A DNA stretch of 64,000 bases from positions 1,392,501 to 1,456,500 of the forward strand of contig NZ_OY787459.1 of assembly GCF_963678865.1 (NCBI RefSeq), given 5' to 3'. The notes below the pieces were generated by a model. That model searched no databases, was not told where the DNA came from, and was given only the letters and a program-made list of their open reading frames with translations. Shown here in pieces: positions 43,076 through 51,298 of the stretch; position 1 is the stretch's first letter; each line of letters begins with the position of its first letter. This DNA is from Maridesulfovibrio sp. (GTDB taxonomy: Bacteria > Desulfobacterota > Desulfovibrionia > Desulfovibrionales > Desulfovibrionaceae). The translations under genes were made by a program, and so were the position numbers.

Positions 43076-44923
43076 CTAGGCTACTTTCTCGTTTTCAGTG
43101 CTGCTCTCACTAGCCTTGCTGCGGTGATAATCCAGATATTCCCTACCCTGTTCTTTACCCATGAACTTGAACAGACTACGCTCGGATGCTTCCAGCAAAT
43201 CAACTACAATCAACCCGTCGAGGGCATTGCCAAACTCGGGATCAACGTTGAATCCGGCCAGCTTACCGCCTATTTTAAGATAATGACGCAGTAATACCGG
43301 AATACCGGCCCCTCCCTCAATATCCTGAACCACATGCTCAAGATCAGAAGCATCACAGCCGGAAATGCCGGGCATATATTTCCCCCAGCGCTTCAGCTTC
43401 TTGAATTTCAAGGGACGGGAGGGTGAAATAAATTCCGCCAGATCAGCACGGCCATTATATTTCATCAGGGAAGCAGCAATTAATTCTCGGGAGATTTCTT
43501 TGTAATCATTGGAAATACTTACGCACCCGAAAAGATAGCGGTACTCCGGGTTACGCACAAGATAAGCGGCTATTCCTTTCCAAAGCATCATTAGGGAATA
43601 AAAATTCTTCTGAAAACTAGGACGGATAAAAGACCTCCCCAACTCAAGGGCCGGTGAGACCTTAGCAAAAAACTCAGAATCAAAATTAAAAAAAGAATGG
43701 CTGTAGATTCCATTGAGACCGAAACGCTTAATCTGCTCATCCGCACGGGAAATACGATAAGCTCCGGCAATTTCGCGCGTTTCCTTGTGCCAGAGAACAA
43801 GATGGATGAAGGTGTTGTCAAAACGATCCACATCCACAGCCTGTCCGGTCCCTTCACCTACCTGCCGAAAAGTTTTTTCACGCAACCGGCCTATCTCATG
43901 CAGAACGAAAGGACAGTCTGCGGCATGGACTTCATGCACAGCAAACTCACTATTTTCCACCAGAATTGATTCAGGACCGAGCATGGTCAGTTCTGTAATT
44001 ATCCGTCGCTGGGCAGTCCGGTCACTGATTGGCTTTTCCTTTTTCTTGAAACCCGGCAGAGCTACCTTTTTCCTCTTAAACCGGGAGCGCAGGCTATAGG
44101 TACGGAAACGCAGATATTCAATAAGTTCCTGCCTGCTTTCAAAACCTGACAGCCGCTCACCGCTGACGGTGTTGCCCACTGCATATACAACCGGACCGGA
44201 CTTTTTCTTCAAATTCTCGCGAGGTAGAAGAGCCGTGCGCAATCGCGGATGTATCATGCCCGCAGCTTGAAAAAGGATGCTGTTGCGGCCATGGAAAAAT
44301 ACCGGGGTAGCACTGGCTCCAGTACGTTTAATAATCCCACCCACGGTGGGACTCCAGACCGGATCCTCCACTTTGGCCCCTTTGAGATTCAGACTGGCAA
44401 CTTCTCCCGCAGGAAATACAGCCAGCATGCCTCCTGATTTGACCCATTTTACCGCTTCCTTAAGGCCGGAGATATTTCCCAGATGGGAATCCTTACGCCC
44501 AAAAGGGTCCACACCTATCAAATGTTCTTTCATTTCCGGAATAAGGCCGAGCATAAAGTTAGCCATGATTTTGACATCAGGCCGTACAGTCTTCAGCATC
44601 TGCATCAAAATCAACCCTTCAACCACACCGAAAGGATGGTTTGCGACCACGACAGACGGTCCGCTTTTGGGTATACGTTTTAATTCCCGGCTATCCAGCT
44701 CAACCTCAACTCCCAGCAGATTTAAAGCCTTACCCACAAAATCCGTCTGCCCTTCATCTCTCCAGCGTTCCTCTTCATGCACACAGCTGTACAAAGAATT
44801 AAGCCGGGGCAGGCACAAAAGATGTGACAACGGCTTTTCCATAATTGAAAACAAAGCCCCTCTGAAAGGATCCTCAAACGGTGATTTTAAACTGAACAGA
44901 TCAGAACATGTTTCGCGAACCAT
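43076..44923 (-). CDS. olsF: Bifunctional ornithine-lipid synthase (OlsF type)
   Basis: 615 residues with two acyltransferase parts. The N-terminal half (about 70-290) is PlsC-like with the catalytic NHPFGVVEG and FPAGEVA motifs, as in OlsA. The C-terminal half (about 310-560) is a GNAT-type OlsB domain: TELTMLGPE, EIGRLREKTFR, GAYRISR, LGRSFIRPSFQKNFYSLMMLWKGI. In OlsF enzymes the C-terminal part makes lyso-ornithine lipid and the N-terminal part adds the second acyl chain, giving phosphorus-free membrane lipids. COG3176-type hemolysin annotation is an older name for this domain order. Ornithine rather than another amino acid is assumed from the family. Monocistronic. Confidence 0.87.
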   Translation of the reverse strand: MVRETCSDLFSLKSPFEDPFRGALFSIMEKPLSHLLCLPRLNSLYSCVHEEERWRDEGQTDFVGKALNLLGVEVELDSRELKRIPKSGPSVVVANHPFGVVEGLILMQMLKTVRPDVKIMANFMLGLIPEMKEHLIGVDPFGRKDSHLGNISGLKEAVKWVKSGGMLAVFPAGEVASLNLKGAKVEDPVWSPTVGGIIKRTGASATPVFFHGRNSILFQAAGMIHPRLRTALLPRENLKKKSGPVVYAVGNTVSGERLSGFESRQELIEYLRFRTYSLRSRFKRKKVALPGFKKKEKPISDRTAQRRIITELTMLGPESILVENSEFAVHEVHAADCPFVLHEIGRLREKTFRQVGEGTGQAVDVDRFDNTFIHLVLWHKETREIAGAYRISRADEQIKRFGLNGIYSHSFFNFDSEFFAKVSPALELGRSFIRPSFQKNFYSLMMLWKGIAAYLVRNPEYRYLFGCVSISNDYKEISRELIAASLMKYNGRADLAEFISPSRPLKFKKLKRWGKYMPGISGCDASDLEHVVQDIEGGAGIPVLLRHYLKIGGKLAGFNVDPEFGNALDGLIVVDLLEASERSLFKFMGKEQGREYLDYHRSKASESSTENEKVA

Positions 44924-45062
44924 TGGCAGCTCCCTGCTATTGATTTTTCAAAAACAATAGCCGGGTACCCACCTCCGCGTGTGACTCTGCAGTGACATAT
45001 GCCTTACATTTTCACATTATGGAGCGGTCATTAATAGACAAATCTATATCGATTTAAAATAA

Positions 45063-45089
45063 AAAAGCAGACAAAACCTGTCTGCTTTT
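45063..45089 (-). terminator. Terminator of the hypothetical gene at 45.1-45.5 kb
   Basis: AAAAGCAGAC/GTCTGCTTTT ten-bp stem with a seven-base loop, followed by T's on the minus strand. Confidence 0.85.
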
Positions 45090-45120
45090 ATTTTTAACTT
45101 GTCAAACGTTCAAAAGACAA

Positions 45121-45474
45121 CTATTGAATAGTTCCAAGATCGGCTTTCATATGCCAATGTTCCCTTGGGATTGGGATACAGAAACTACGCGTAGCTACGT
45201 CGGCACACAGGATCAACCCCTTGGTATCCTGATCCCAAAACACTCGATCTATGAAAAAGGCTATCGCTTGTGAATTGGTCAACTTTTCGGGGCGACTACC
45301 GGGCAGAAATCTTTGCATCACTGCAACGGCAGCTTTCTTCAAGGTACGTACTGCGGTGGTTGAAATTGCTACATCCTGAAAATCAAGCTCGTGGAGTATT
45401 GCGCTTTCTCCAGCCATGACCTGAGCAATCTTAACCCGCTCCTCAGACACTTCATGCTGTTGACGGTTATTCAT
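45121..45474 (-). CDS. Hypothetical protein
   Basis: 117 residues, no signal peptide or membrane helix. Segments such as RTLKKAAVAVMQRFLPG and AIAFFIDRVFWDQDTKGLILCADV look like a helix followed by beta strands. It ends GTIQ. Upstream is a short divergent region toward the GH13 gene. I do not recognise the family; own terminator suggests a real, singly transcribed gene. Confidence 0.6.
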   Translation of the reverse strand: MNNRQQHEVSEERVKIAQVMAGESAILHELDFQDVAISTTAVRTLKKAAVAVMQRFLPGSRPEKLTNSQAIAFFIDRVFWDQDTKGLILCADVATRSFCIPIPREHWHMKADLGTIQ

Positions 45475-45601
45475 GGTCTGCCTCCTGATGCTGTTACGAG
45501 ATGCAAGTACTCAATCACATGCAAAAGACGAGCCGTTCGTTGGTATCAGTATACATTATTATTAGCTCAAAAACAAATTTATTTTTAACACGGGCGCAAA
45601 C

Positions 45602-47395
45602 ATGAATAAAAAGCATTTCGGAGCACGGCTTCAGGAAGACGGAAAATGTTCTTTTAGAATTTTCGCCCCCCTTGCCCAAGACGTTAAAATAAAAGTACAA
45701 AGACAGCAGGAATTCATAGAAGAAATGATCCCTGCCAAGTACGGTTTTTACGAAACAACCCTCGAAAAAATTTCCTCCGGGGACCAATATTCTTTCGTAC
45801 TGGACAACGGACTGAACATGCCTGACCCGGCTTCCCAGTGGCAGCCTATAGGCCAAAGCAACTGTTCCACAATTGTAAACCATCATTTATTTGACTGGAA
45901 AGGTGATATCTTTTCCGGGATGCCCATGAGCGAAATGATCATTTACGAAGCACATGTTGCACTCTTCAGCCCTGAAAAGGATTTCAAAGGTATCATATCC
46001 AGACTGCGACACCTGAAAGAGTTAGGTATCAACACCCTGCAACTTATGCCTGTAGCCCAATTTTCAGGGTTCCAGGGCTGGGGATATGACACTGTTTATC
46101 CCTATGCTGTGCATAGCCCTTATGGCACCCCGGAAGAACTTAAAGAATTGGTAAGGCAGTGCCATCTTAACGAAATAGCCGTCATACTCGATGTTTCATT
46201 CGGCAGCATTATTCCTGTGGACAGCCTTGCGCCGTCATATCCACCATTTTTCAGTAGCAAGCATAATGCACCTAAAGGCCGGGCGCTTAATTTTGATGAA
46301 AAATACAGTTATGGAGTCCGTGAATTCTACATACAGTGCGCACTGTCATGGCTTAGGGATTACCGAGTGGACGGCCTGCGCATCAAAGACACTGACCATA
46401 TTTTCGACCAGACCCCGGTTCATTTTCTGGAAGAACTATCCGCACGGATTAAAGATTTCGCGAAGGCAAACAACAGGACCTGCGTGTTGATCAATGGAGA
46501 TAAGCGTAATAGCCTACGCCCTGTCCTGTCACCGGAGGAAGGTGGGTATGGACTGGATGCACTGTATAATGAAGACTTCTACTGTGCGCTGCAAAGCAGG
46601 GTTACCGGAAGCTGCGACGGCCCTCTCAAGGATTATTCAGATCCGGCACGCATGGTTTCGGCAATGCAGTATGGATTCGCATACCGGGGTGAAATTTCAG
46701 ACCATTATCTCAGGCTGCAAGGGCGCAACAAATCTGAGCTGAGCGGCTGCAAGTTCATTGTCTACTCCCAAGGACATGAAGAAAGCGACGCACATGATTC
46801 AAAATGCAGGATCATTGAAAAGTCCGGATTCGAAGCAGCAAAACTCAGTGCCGGCGCCACCCTTCTTTCTCCTTACATTCCTATAATTTTCATGGGTGAT
46901 GAATATGGGGAAACAGCCCCCTTCAATTTTTTTACCGATGAAGATTGCGATGCCTCAGTCAGCAAATGCCGTTTGAATTGGCAGAACATTAAAAGCGATC
47001 AGGGGCAGGCCATGCTCCGTCTGTACCGCAAACTCCTTAAGGTAAGAAAAGAACACCCGACCATTCATGAGCCATGCCGCAGCAGATGTCAGGTACAGGA
47101 AATTGCTCCCGGTGTGATACTTATCTTTAGAAATCCGACCTCTGGGGACCGTAAATATGCTGCGGTAGTATTCAATTTCGGTAAGGAAAAAACGGAATGC
47201 AAGGTCGCAGAATATCTACCGGATGGAGTATGGACCACCGAGTTATACAGTGCTGAAAAAACATTTGCCGGGACAGCGTCCCCCTTGCCGGGAATTCTGC
47301 CACAAAATGAAGCAATACAACTAGCAGGTCAGTCCTTTGCCCTTTTCCTTTACTCCGAACTGAATGTTCGGACTAAAAATATTGCAATCGAGTAA
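45602..47395 (+). CDS. TreZ-like GH13 protein lacking catalytic residues
   Basis: 597 residues with full TreZ (maltooligosyltrehalose trehalohydrolase) layout: N-terminal CBM48-like domain (FRIFAPLAQDVKI, NMPDPASQWQP), a (beta/alpha)8 barrel (YEAHV, GWGYDTVYPYAVHSPYG) and a C-terminal beta domain. Yet every catalytic position is changed: where the nucleophile Asp should follow GLRx there is Lys262 (GLRIKDTDH), the acid Glu is Asn298 (LINGDKRN), and the third Asp of NHD is Glu393 (GHEES). Region I DVxxNH is DVSFGS. The rest, including IIFMGDEYGETAPFNFF, is intact. It is probably a non-catalytic glucan-binding relative, not a frameshifted pseudogene. malQ follows after 104 bases. Confidence 0.82.
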   Translation: MNKKHFGARLQEDGKCSFRIFAPLAQDVKIKVQRQQEFIEEMIPAKYGFYETTLEKISSGDQYSFVLDNGLNMPDPASQWQPIGQSNCSTIVNHHLFDWKGDIFSGMPMSEMIIYEAHVALFSPEKDFKGIISRLRHLKELGINTLQLMPVAQFSGFQGWGYDTVYPYAVHSPYGTPEELKELVRQCHLNEIAVILDVSFGSIIPVDSLAPSYPPFFSSKHNAPKGRALNFDEKYSYGVREFYIQCALSWLRDYRVDGLRIKDTDHIFDQTPVHFLEELSARIKDFAKANNRTCVLINGDKRNSLRPVLSPEEGGYGLDALYNEDFYCALQSRVTGSCDGPLKDYSDPARMVSAMQYGFAYRGEISDHYLRLQGRNKSELSGCKFIVYSQGHEESDAHDSKCRIIEKSGFEAAKLSAGATLLSPYIPIIFMGDEYGETAPFNFFTDEDCDASVSKCRLNWQNIKSDQGQAMLRLYRKLLKVRKEHPTIHEPCRSRCQVQEIAPGVILIFRNPTSGDRKYAAVVFNFGKEKTECKVAEYLPDGVWTTELYSAEKTFAGTASPLPGILPQNEAIQLAGQSFALFLYSELNVRTKNIAIE

Positions 47396-47499
47396 GATCA
47401 AGGAAGCTGGACATCTCTCCTATTGCCCTGCAATATGGTACTGTTAAAGTCAGCAATGGCTTAAGCACACCTTGCAGAGTAAAAAGGAGAGTTCAACAT

Positions 47500-49011
47500 A
47501 TGAAACGTTCCAGCGGCATTTTATTACATTTCACGTCCCTTCCCTCACGATTCGGCGTGGGAGACTTAGGCCCGGCAGCCTATGATTTCGCGGACTTTCT
47601 AGCCGAGGCAGGACAAAGATTCTGGCAGGTTCTGCCAATTACTCCCACTGCTCCGCAACTTTGTAATTCTCCTTACTCCGGCTTCTCGGCCTTTGCGGCC
47701 AACCCGCTTCTGATCAGCCCTGAACTGATGGTTGAATACGGGCTGCTGGAATACGAAGAAATTCAGAGCCATACTTTGCCTGATTCAGATAAAGCCGATT
47801 TCGATACAGCCGCTCAGGTCAAGGAAAAAATTCTGCGCAAGGCGTTCTCGAAGATCGCAAACACCCTGCTTGAAGATCCGGTTTTCAATCAATTCATTTG
47901 GGATAACATGCACTGGGTTAACGACTTTGCCCTTTTTACCGCCCTAAAAAAACATTTCAAAGATGAATGCTGGACAGAGTGGCCCGACGACATCCGCAAC
48001 CGCACAGAAGACGGCCTTCGTCACTGGGGCCAAAAACTCTACCGGGAAATACTCTACGTAAAATTCTGCCAATGGATTTTCTTTCGGCAATGGGGACAAC
48101 TCAAGGATCATCTGGATGAAATCGGGGTGGAGCTTATCGGTGATGTACCCATCTACGTAACTCACGACAGCTCTGACGTATGGGCCAACCGGGCTATATT
48201 CAAATTGGACGAACAAGGCGAATCATACTGCGTGGCCGGGGTGCCCCCGGACTACTTCAGCAAAAACGGGCAGCTTTGGGGAAATCCGGTTTACAACTGG
48301 GAAGTGCTCCAGAATGAGGGGTTCGGCTGGTGGATCAGCCGGATGAAACATAATCTGGGTCTGTATCACTGGGTTCGGCTGGATCACTTCCGGGGCTTCT
48401 CCGCTTACTGGGAAGTACCGGCTGAAGCTGAAACAGCTATGGAAGGGTACTGGGTTCCGGCTCCGGGACACCAGTTGTTCGAAAAACTGACTTCCGAAGT
48501 AGGCTGCCTGCGGGTAATAGCTGAAGATCTCGGACACATCACCCCGGATGTAATCTGGCTGAAAGACCGTTTTCAACTGCCGGGCATGAACATCCTGCAA
48601 TTCTCATTCGGCGACGATATCGGTTATTGCGGTGATGCCCTGCACAACCACAAACGTAATTCCGTAGTGTACACCGGAACCCACGACAACAACACCAACA
48701 GGGGTTGGTTCCTTGATGATGCGGATGAAGTAAGCCGTAAACATTTGCTTTCCTATCTCGGATACGACTGGATTGATGACTCCAAAATTTCATGGGAGCT
48801 GATCCGGCTGCTCATGTCCAGTGTGGGGTGTTTATGCGTCATTCAAGCGCAGGACCTGCTCAGCCTTGATGGACGCGCACGCATGAACGTCCCCGGTGAA
48901 GCTGATGGAAACTGGGGTTGGAAACTCACTCCCGGCCAGTTGACACCTATTATCCGCGAGCGTCTGGGAGAAATGACCGAACTCTTTGGAAGGACCAGCA
49001 AAATAGACTGA
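47500..49011 (+). CDS. malQ: 4-alpha-glucanotransferase
   Basis: 503 residues, GH77 disproportionating enzyme of normal length. It starts SGILLHFTSLPSRFGVGDLG and has LPITPT, SPYSGFSAFAANPLLI, nucleophile Asp in VRLDHFRGF, acid Glu in VIAEDLG and the third Asp in YTGTHDNNTNRGW. All three catalytic residues are present, unlike the preceding GH13 gene. Moves maltosyl units between glucans in glycogen or maltodextrin turnover. AAAGGAGAG lies before the ATG. Located 104 bases behind the TreZ-like gene and probably in its operon. Confidence 0.95.
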   Translation: MKRSSGILLHFTSLPSRFGVGDLGPAAYDFADFLAEAGQRFWQVLPITPTAPQLCNSPYSGFSAFAANPLLISPELMVEYGLLEYEEIQSHTLPDSDKADFDTAAQVKEKILRKAFSKIANTLLEDPVFNQFIWDNMHWVNDFALFTALKKHFKDECWTEWPDDIRNRTEDGLRHWGQKLYREILYVKFCQWIFFRQWGQLKDHLDEIGVELIGDVPIYVTHDSSDVWANRAIFKLDEQGESYCVAGVPPDYFSKNGQLWGNPVYNWEVLQNEGFGWWISRMKHNLGLYHWVRLDHFRGFSAYWEVPAEAETAMEGYWVPAPGHQLFEKLTSEVGCLRVIAEDLGHITPDVIWLKDRFQLPGMNILQFSFGDDIGYCGDALHNHKRNSVVYTGTHDNNTNRGWFLDDADEVSRKHLLSYLGYDWIDDSKISWELIRLLMSSVGCLCVIQAQDLLSLDGRARMNVPGEADGNWGWKLTPGQLTPIIRERLGEMTELFGRTSKID

Positions 49012-49176
49012 TTTTTGCAGCACGATTTCATCTGAGAAAAGACGTTTTCCGTGAACGTTATAAAATTGTCCCCACTCCGTAACAGGAATGCGATTTTTCC
49101 CCTGACTGACTGGCGTATATCCCCCAGAGTCAAAGGATTTAATAATCAATTCCACAACTGAAGTCGGAGGTTTATT

Positions 49177-49527
49177 ATGAATTCTTCTCAGAGAACAAAC
49201 ATCAGGAAGCATCTTGAAGAAAAAATTGCAGAACTCACCCAACGGATACAGTCCCGTGATACTGCAGTTGAAAACTGTGCTGACGACAACGAATATGCAT
49301 CCCGCATCAGCGAACAAAAAATCAATCTCGCTCTGCATGTTCGCGAAGCAGAACTGATAGCTGCTTTGGAAGAGACCCTTGGTAGAGTAGATTACTGGGA
49401 TTTCGGCATCTGCGAAGATTGCGGTGAAGAAATTGCCATTGCCCGCATTAAAGCGAATCCGACCACCCGTCTCTGCGTGTCCTGCCAGTCCCGCATGGAA
49501 GAAGACCAGCTCGGGCACGTTGTATAA
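49177..49527 (+). CDS. DksA/TraR-type C4 zinc-finger protein
   Basis: 116 residues. A coiled-coil N-terminus leads to CEDCGEEIAIARIKANPTTRLCVSCQ, a canonical four-Cys DksA/TraR finger with the conserved aliphatic IAxxRI and P. The coil tip lacks the DxxDxA acidic motif in the classical DksA spacing (ADDNEYASR is present instead). It would bind RNA polymerase secondary channel and modulate promoters; true DksA activity is uncertain. CGGAGG is ideal upstream. Monocistronic. Confidence 0.88.
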   Translation: MNSSQRTNIRKHLEEKIAELTQRIQSRDTAVENCADDNEYASRISEQKINLALHVREAELIAALEETLGRVDYWDFGICEDCGEEIAIARIKANPTTRLCVSCQSRMEEDQLGHVV

Positions 49528-49602
49528 TATTGATGCGCTTCGACGCAGGTTATATAAAGAATTCCCTTTATCGGCTTTGAAGAAAGGGATAGTTATCTAT
49601 CC

Positions 49603-50310
49603 ATGTTATCAAGCTCGAAAATATCTGTCATCATTCCGGTGTATGATGAAGCGGAGACTATTCACTCCTGCATCGCGAATGTGAGGGAATGTTGCGGGGA
49701 AAACTTTGAAATAATCATCGTTGACGGATCCGCCGACAGGTCTACCCTGTCCGCTGTTGAAGATGACAAGGTGGTGCTTCTGGCATCACCTCCGGGACGT
49801 GCAGTCCAAATGAACCGCGGAGCGCAGAAGGCCGGTGGGGATATCCTGCTCTTTCTGCATGCCGACACCACCCTGCCCCGTGGTGCAGGTAGCCTTGTCC
49901 GTAAAGCACTCAGCGCTCCTTGCGCCACTGCCGGAGCCTTCAAACTCAGCTTCGACACTTCTTCGCGCTCCATGAAATTTATAGCATTCCTTGCCGACCT
50001 GCGGTGCCGTATTGAACGAGTTCCTTACGGGGATCAAGCGGTCTTTATTTTTAAATCCACTTTCCATGAACTCGGCGCTTTCCCGGAAATACCAATCATG
50101 GAAGATGTCGAATTTTTCCAGCGCATCAAAAACAGACGCTTCGAAATTGTTATACTCAAAGAAGCAATAACCACATCCGCCCGTCGCTACCTTGCCACTG
50201 GACCGTTGCGCTGTGCATTGCGCAATACATTTTTACGTTTCCTGCACTTGTGTGGAATCAAACCGGCTACGCTGAAAAATATGTACCGTAGACAGGAAAA
50301 ACGATCATGA
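49603..50310 (+). CDS. Glycosyltransferase, TIGR04283 family
   Basis: 235 residues, GT2 fold. It starts SVIIPVYDEAETIHSCI, has VDGSADRST and FLHADTTLP (metal-binding DxD-like), and VPYGDQAVFIFKSTF and PIMEDVEFFQRIKNRR near the end. These match TIGR04283, a glycosyltransferase group usually next to a TIGR04282 gene, as here. No strong ribosome site. The following gene overlaps by 4 bases, indicating coupled translation. Pathway unknown. Confidence 0.87.
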   Translation: MLSSSKISVIIPVYDEAETIHSCIANVRECCGENFEIIIVDGSADRSTLSAVEDDKVVLLASPPGRAVQMNRGAQKAGGDILLFLHADTTLPRGAGSLVRKALSAPCATAGAFKLSFDTSSRSMKFIAFLADLRCRIERVPYGDQAVFIFKSTFHELGAFPEIPIMEDVEFFQRIKNRRFEIVILKEAITTSARRYLATGPLRCALRNTFLRFLHLCGIKPATLKNMYRRQEKRS

Positions 50311-50984
50311 AATGCGCTGTCATTATTTTTATAAAATTCCCGGAACCGGGCAGGGTTAAAACGAGAATCGGTAGAGATATAGGGAACGCAGCTGCGGCAG
50401 AACTTTACACAGCCTTTGTTGAAGACATGCTTGTCAATCTGGACAAAGCCGGACTTGAACCAATCATAACTTATGATCCATTCCAGCCTCCTGAAAAATA
50501 CAAAAACTGGCTTGGTAATCGGACTTATATTCCTCAGCAGGGCAACGATCTCGGTGAACGGATGCATAATGCTTTGCTGGCTGGATTCAGGCTAGGCTAT
50601 GACTCCTGCCTCCTGACTGGAAGTGACCTACCAGATCTCAAGCCCGAATCTATCCTTCAAGCCCTAAAAGCCATACAAAAAGCCCCCGTTTGCATCGGAC
50701 CTGCAAATGACGGGGGCTATTACCTGATCGGTTTTCAAAATAATTATCTGACAGATTCAGTCTTCAAAAATATGGAATGGAGCACAGAAAAAGTTCTATC
50801 GGAAACAATTTCCCGACTGGAAAAATTAAACATCATGCCATCCATTCTTCCGGAACATCAGGACATGGATACTGTGCAAGATTTGAAAAGATTAAGCAAA
50901 AAGCCCAACGCACAAAACCTATGTCCCAAAAGCCTGGCGGTTCTAAAGACGATTTTCGAAACCAGCTCAGCACAAAACAATTAA
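50307..50984 (+). CDS. TIGR04282 (DUF2064) nucleotidyltransferase-like protein
   Basis: 225 residues. IIFIKFPEPGRVKTRIGR at the N-terminus is a GT-A/nucleotidyltransferase-like loop, GNDLGERMHNAL and LLTGSDLPDLKPESI carry metal-binding Asp, and GPANDGGYYLIGF is the family signature. Partner of the preceding TIGR04283 gene, with ATGA overlap. Arsenosugar-related work has named similar pairs, but no arsenic gene is near. Ends at a terminator; its role is inferred only as sugar or nucleotide-sugar metabolism. Confidence 0.85.
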   Translation: MKCAVIIFIKFPEPGRVKTRIGRDIGNAAAAELYTAFVEDMLVNLDKAGLEPIITYDPFQPPEKYKNWLGNRTYIPQQGNDLGERMHNALLAGFRLGYDSCLLTGSDLPDLKPESILQALKAIQKAPVCIGPANDGGYYLIGFQNNYLTDSVFKNMEWSTEKVLSETISRLEKLNIMPSILPEHQDMDTVQDLKRLSKKPNAQNLCPKSLAVLKTIFETSSAQNN

Positions 50985-51007
50985 GTTTTCTGGAGAGTCC
51001 AGAAAAC
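50985..51007. terminator. Terminator after the TIGR04282 gene
   Basis: GTTTTCTGG/CCAGAAAAC nine-bp stem with a five-base loop, then a weak T-rich stretch ending in six T's. It lies between converging genes. Confidence 0.75.
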
Positions 51008-51039
51008 CCTTTTGCAAATTTTTTAGGCCCCCCTGAGGC

Positions 51040-51297
51040 TTAATACTCAACAATATTCAATCGATTCTCATTACTGTCTTTACGGCGGGTAAAGCGCAGG
51101 CGGTCACAGCCGAGGTCATCTATTACTTCAATATCCCAGTTTCCGCCTGTCCCGAAACCGCTCAAAATTTCTTCTCGGATATTGAGCCTGATCTGGAATT
51201 CGACCACCGGATTGGAGGTTGTATCAAGATGGTTAACGATAATGGGCACCAGCCCGCAGGTCACAGCTTTCAGATCAACAAATTTACTGTCATCCAT
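51040..51297 (-). CDS. Hypothetical protein downstream of mnmE
   Basis: 85 residues from ATG 51297, one base after the mnmE stop, so translation may be coupled. A short beta-rich protein with LVPIIVNHLDTTSNP and VEFQIRLNIREEIL; contains GFGTGGNWDIEVIDD. No signal peptide. Function unknown. Last gene of the rpmH-to-mnmE run. Confidence 0.65.
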   Translation of the reverse strand: MDDSKFVDLKAVTCGLVPIIVNHLDTTSNPVVEFQIRLNIREEILSGFGTGGNWDIEVIDDLGCDRLRFTRRKDSNENRLNIVEY

Positions 51298-51298
51298 T

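Noticed and set aside
45602..47395. A frameshifted or decayed treZ pseudogene
   Set aside because: The frame is continuous to full length with all non-catalytic blocks intact; only active-site positions are substituted.
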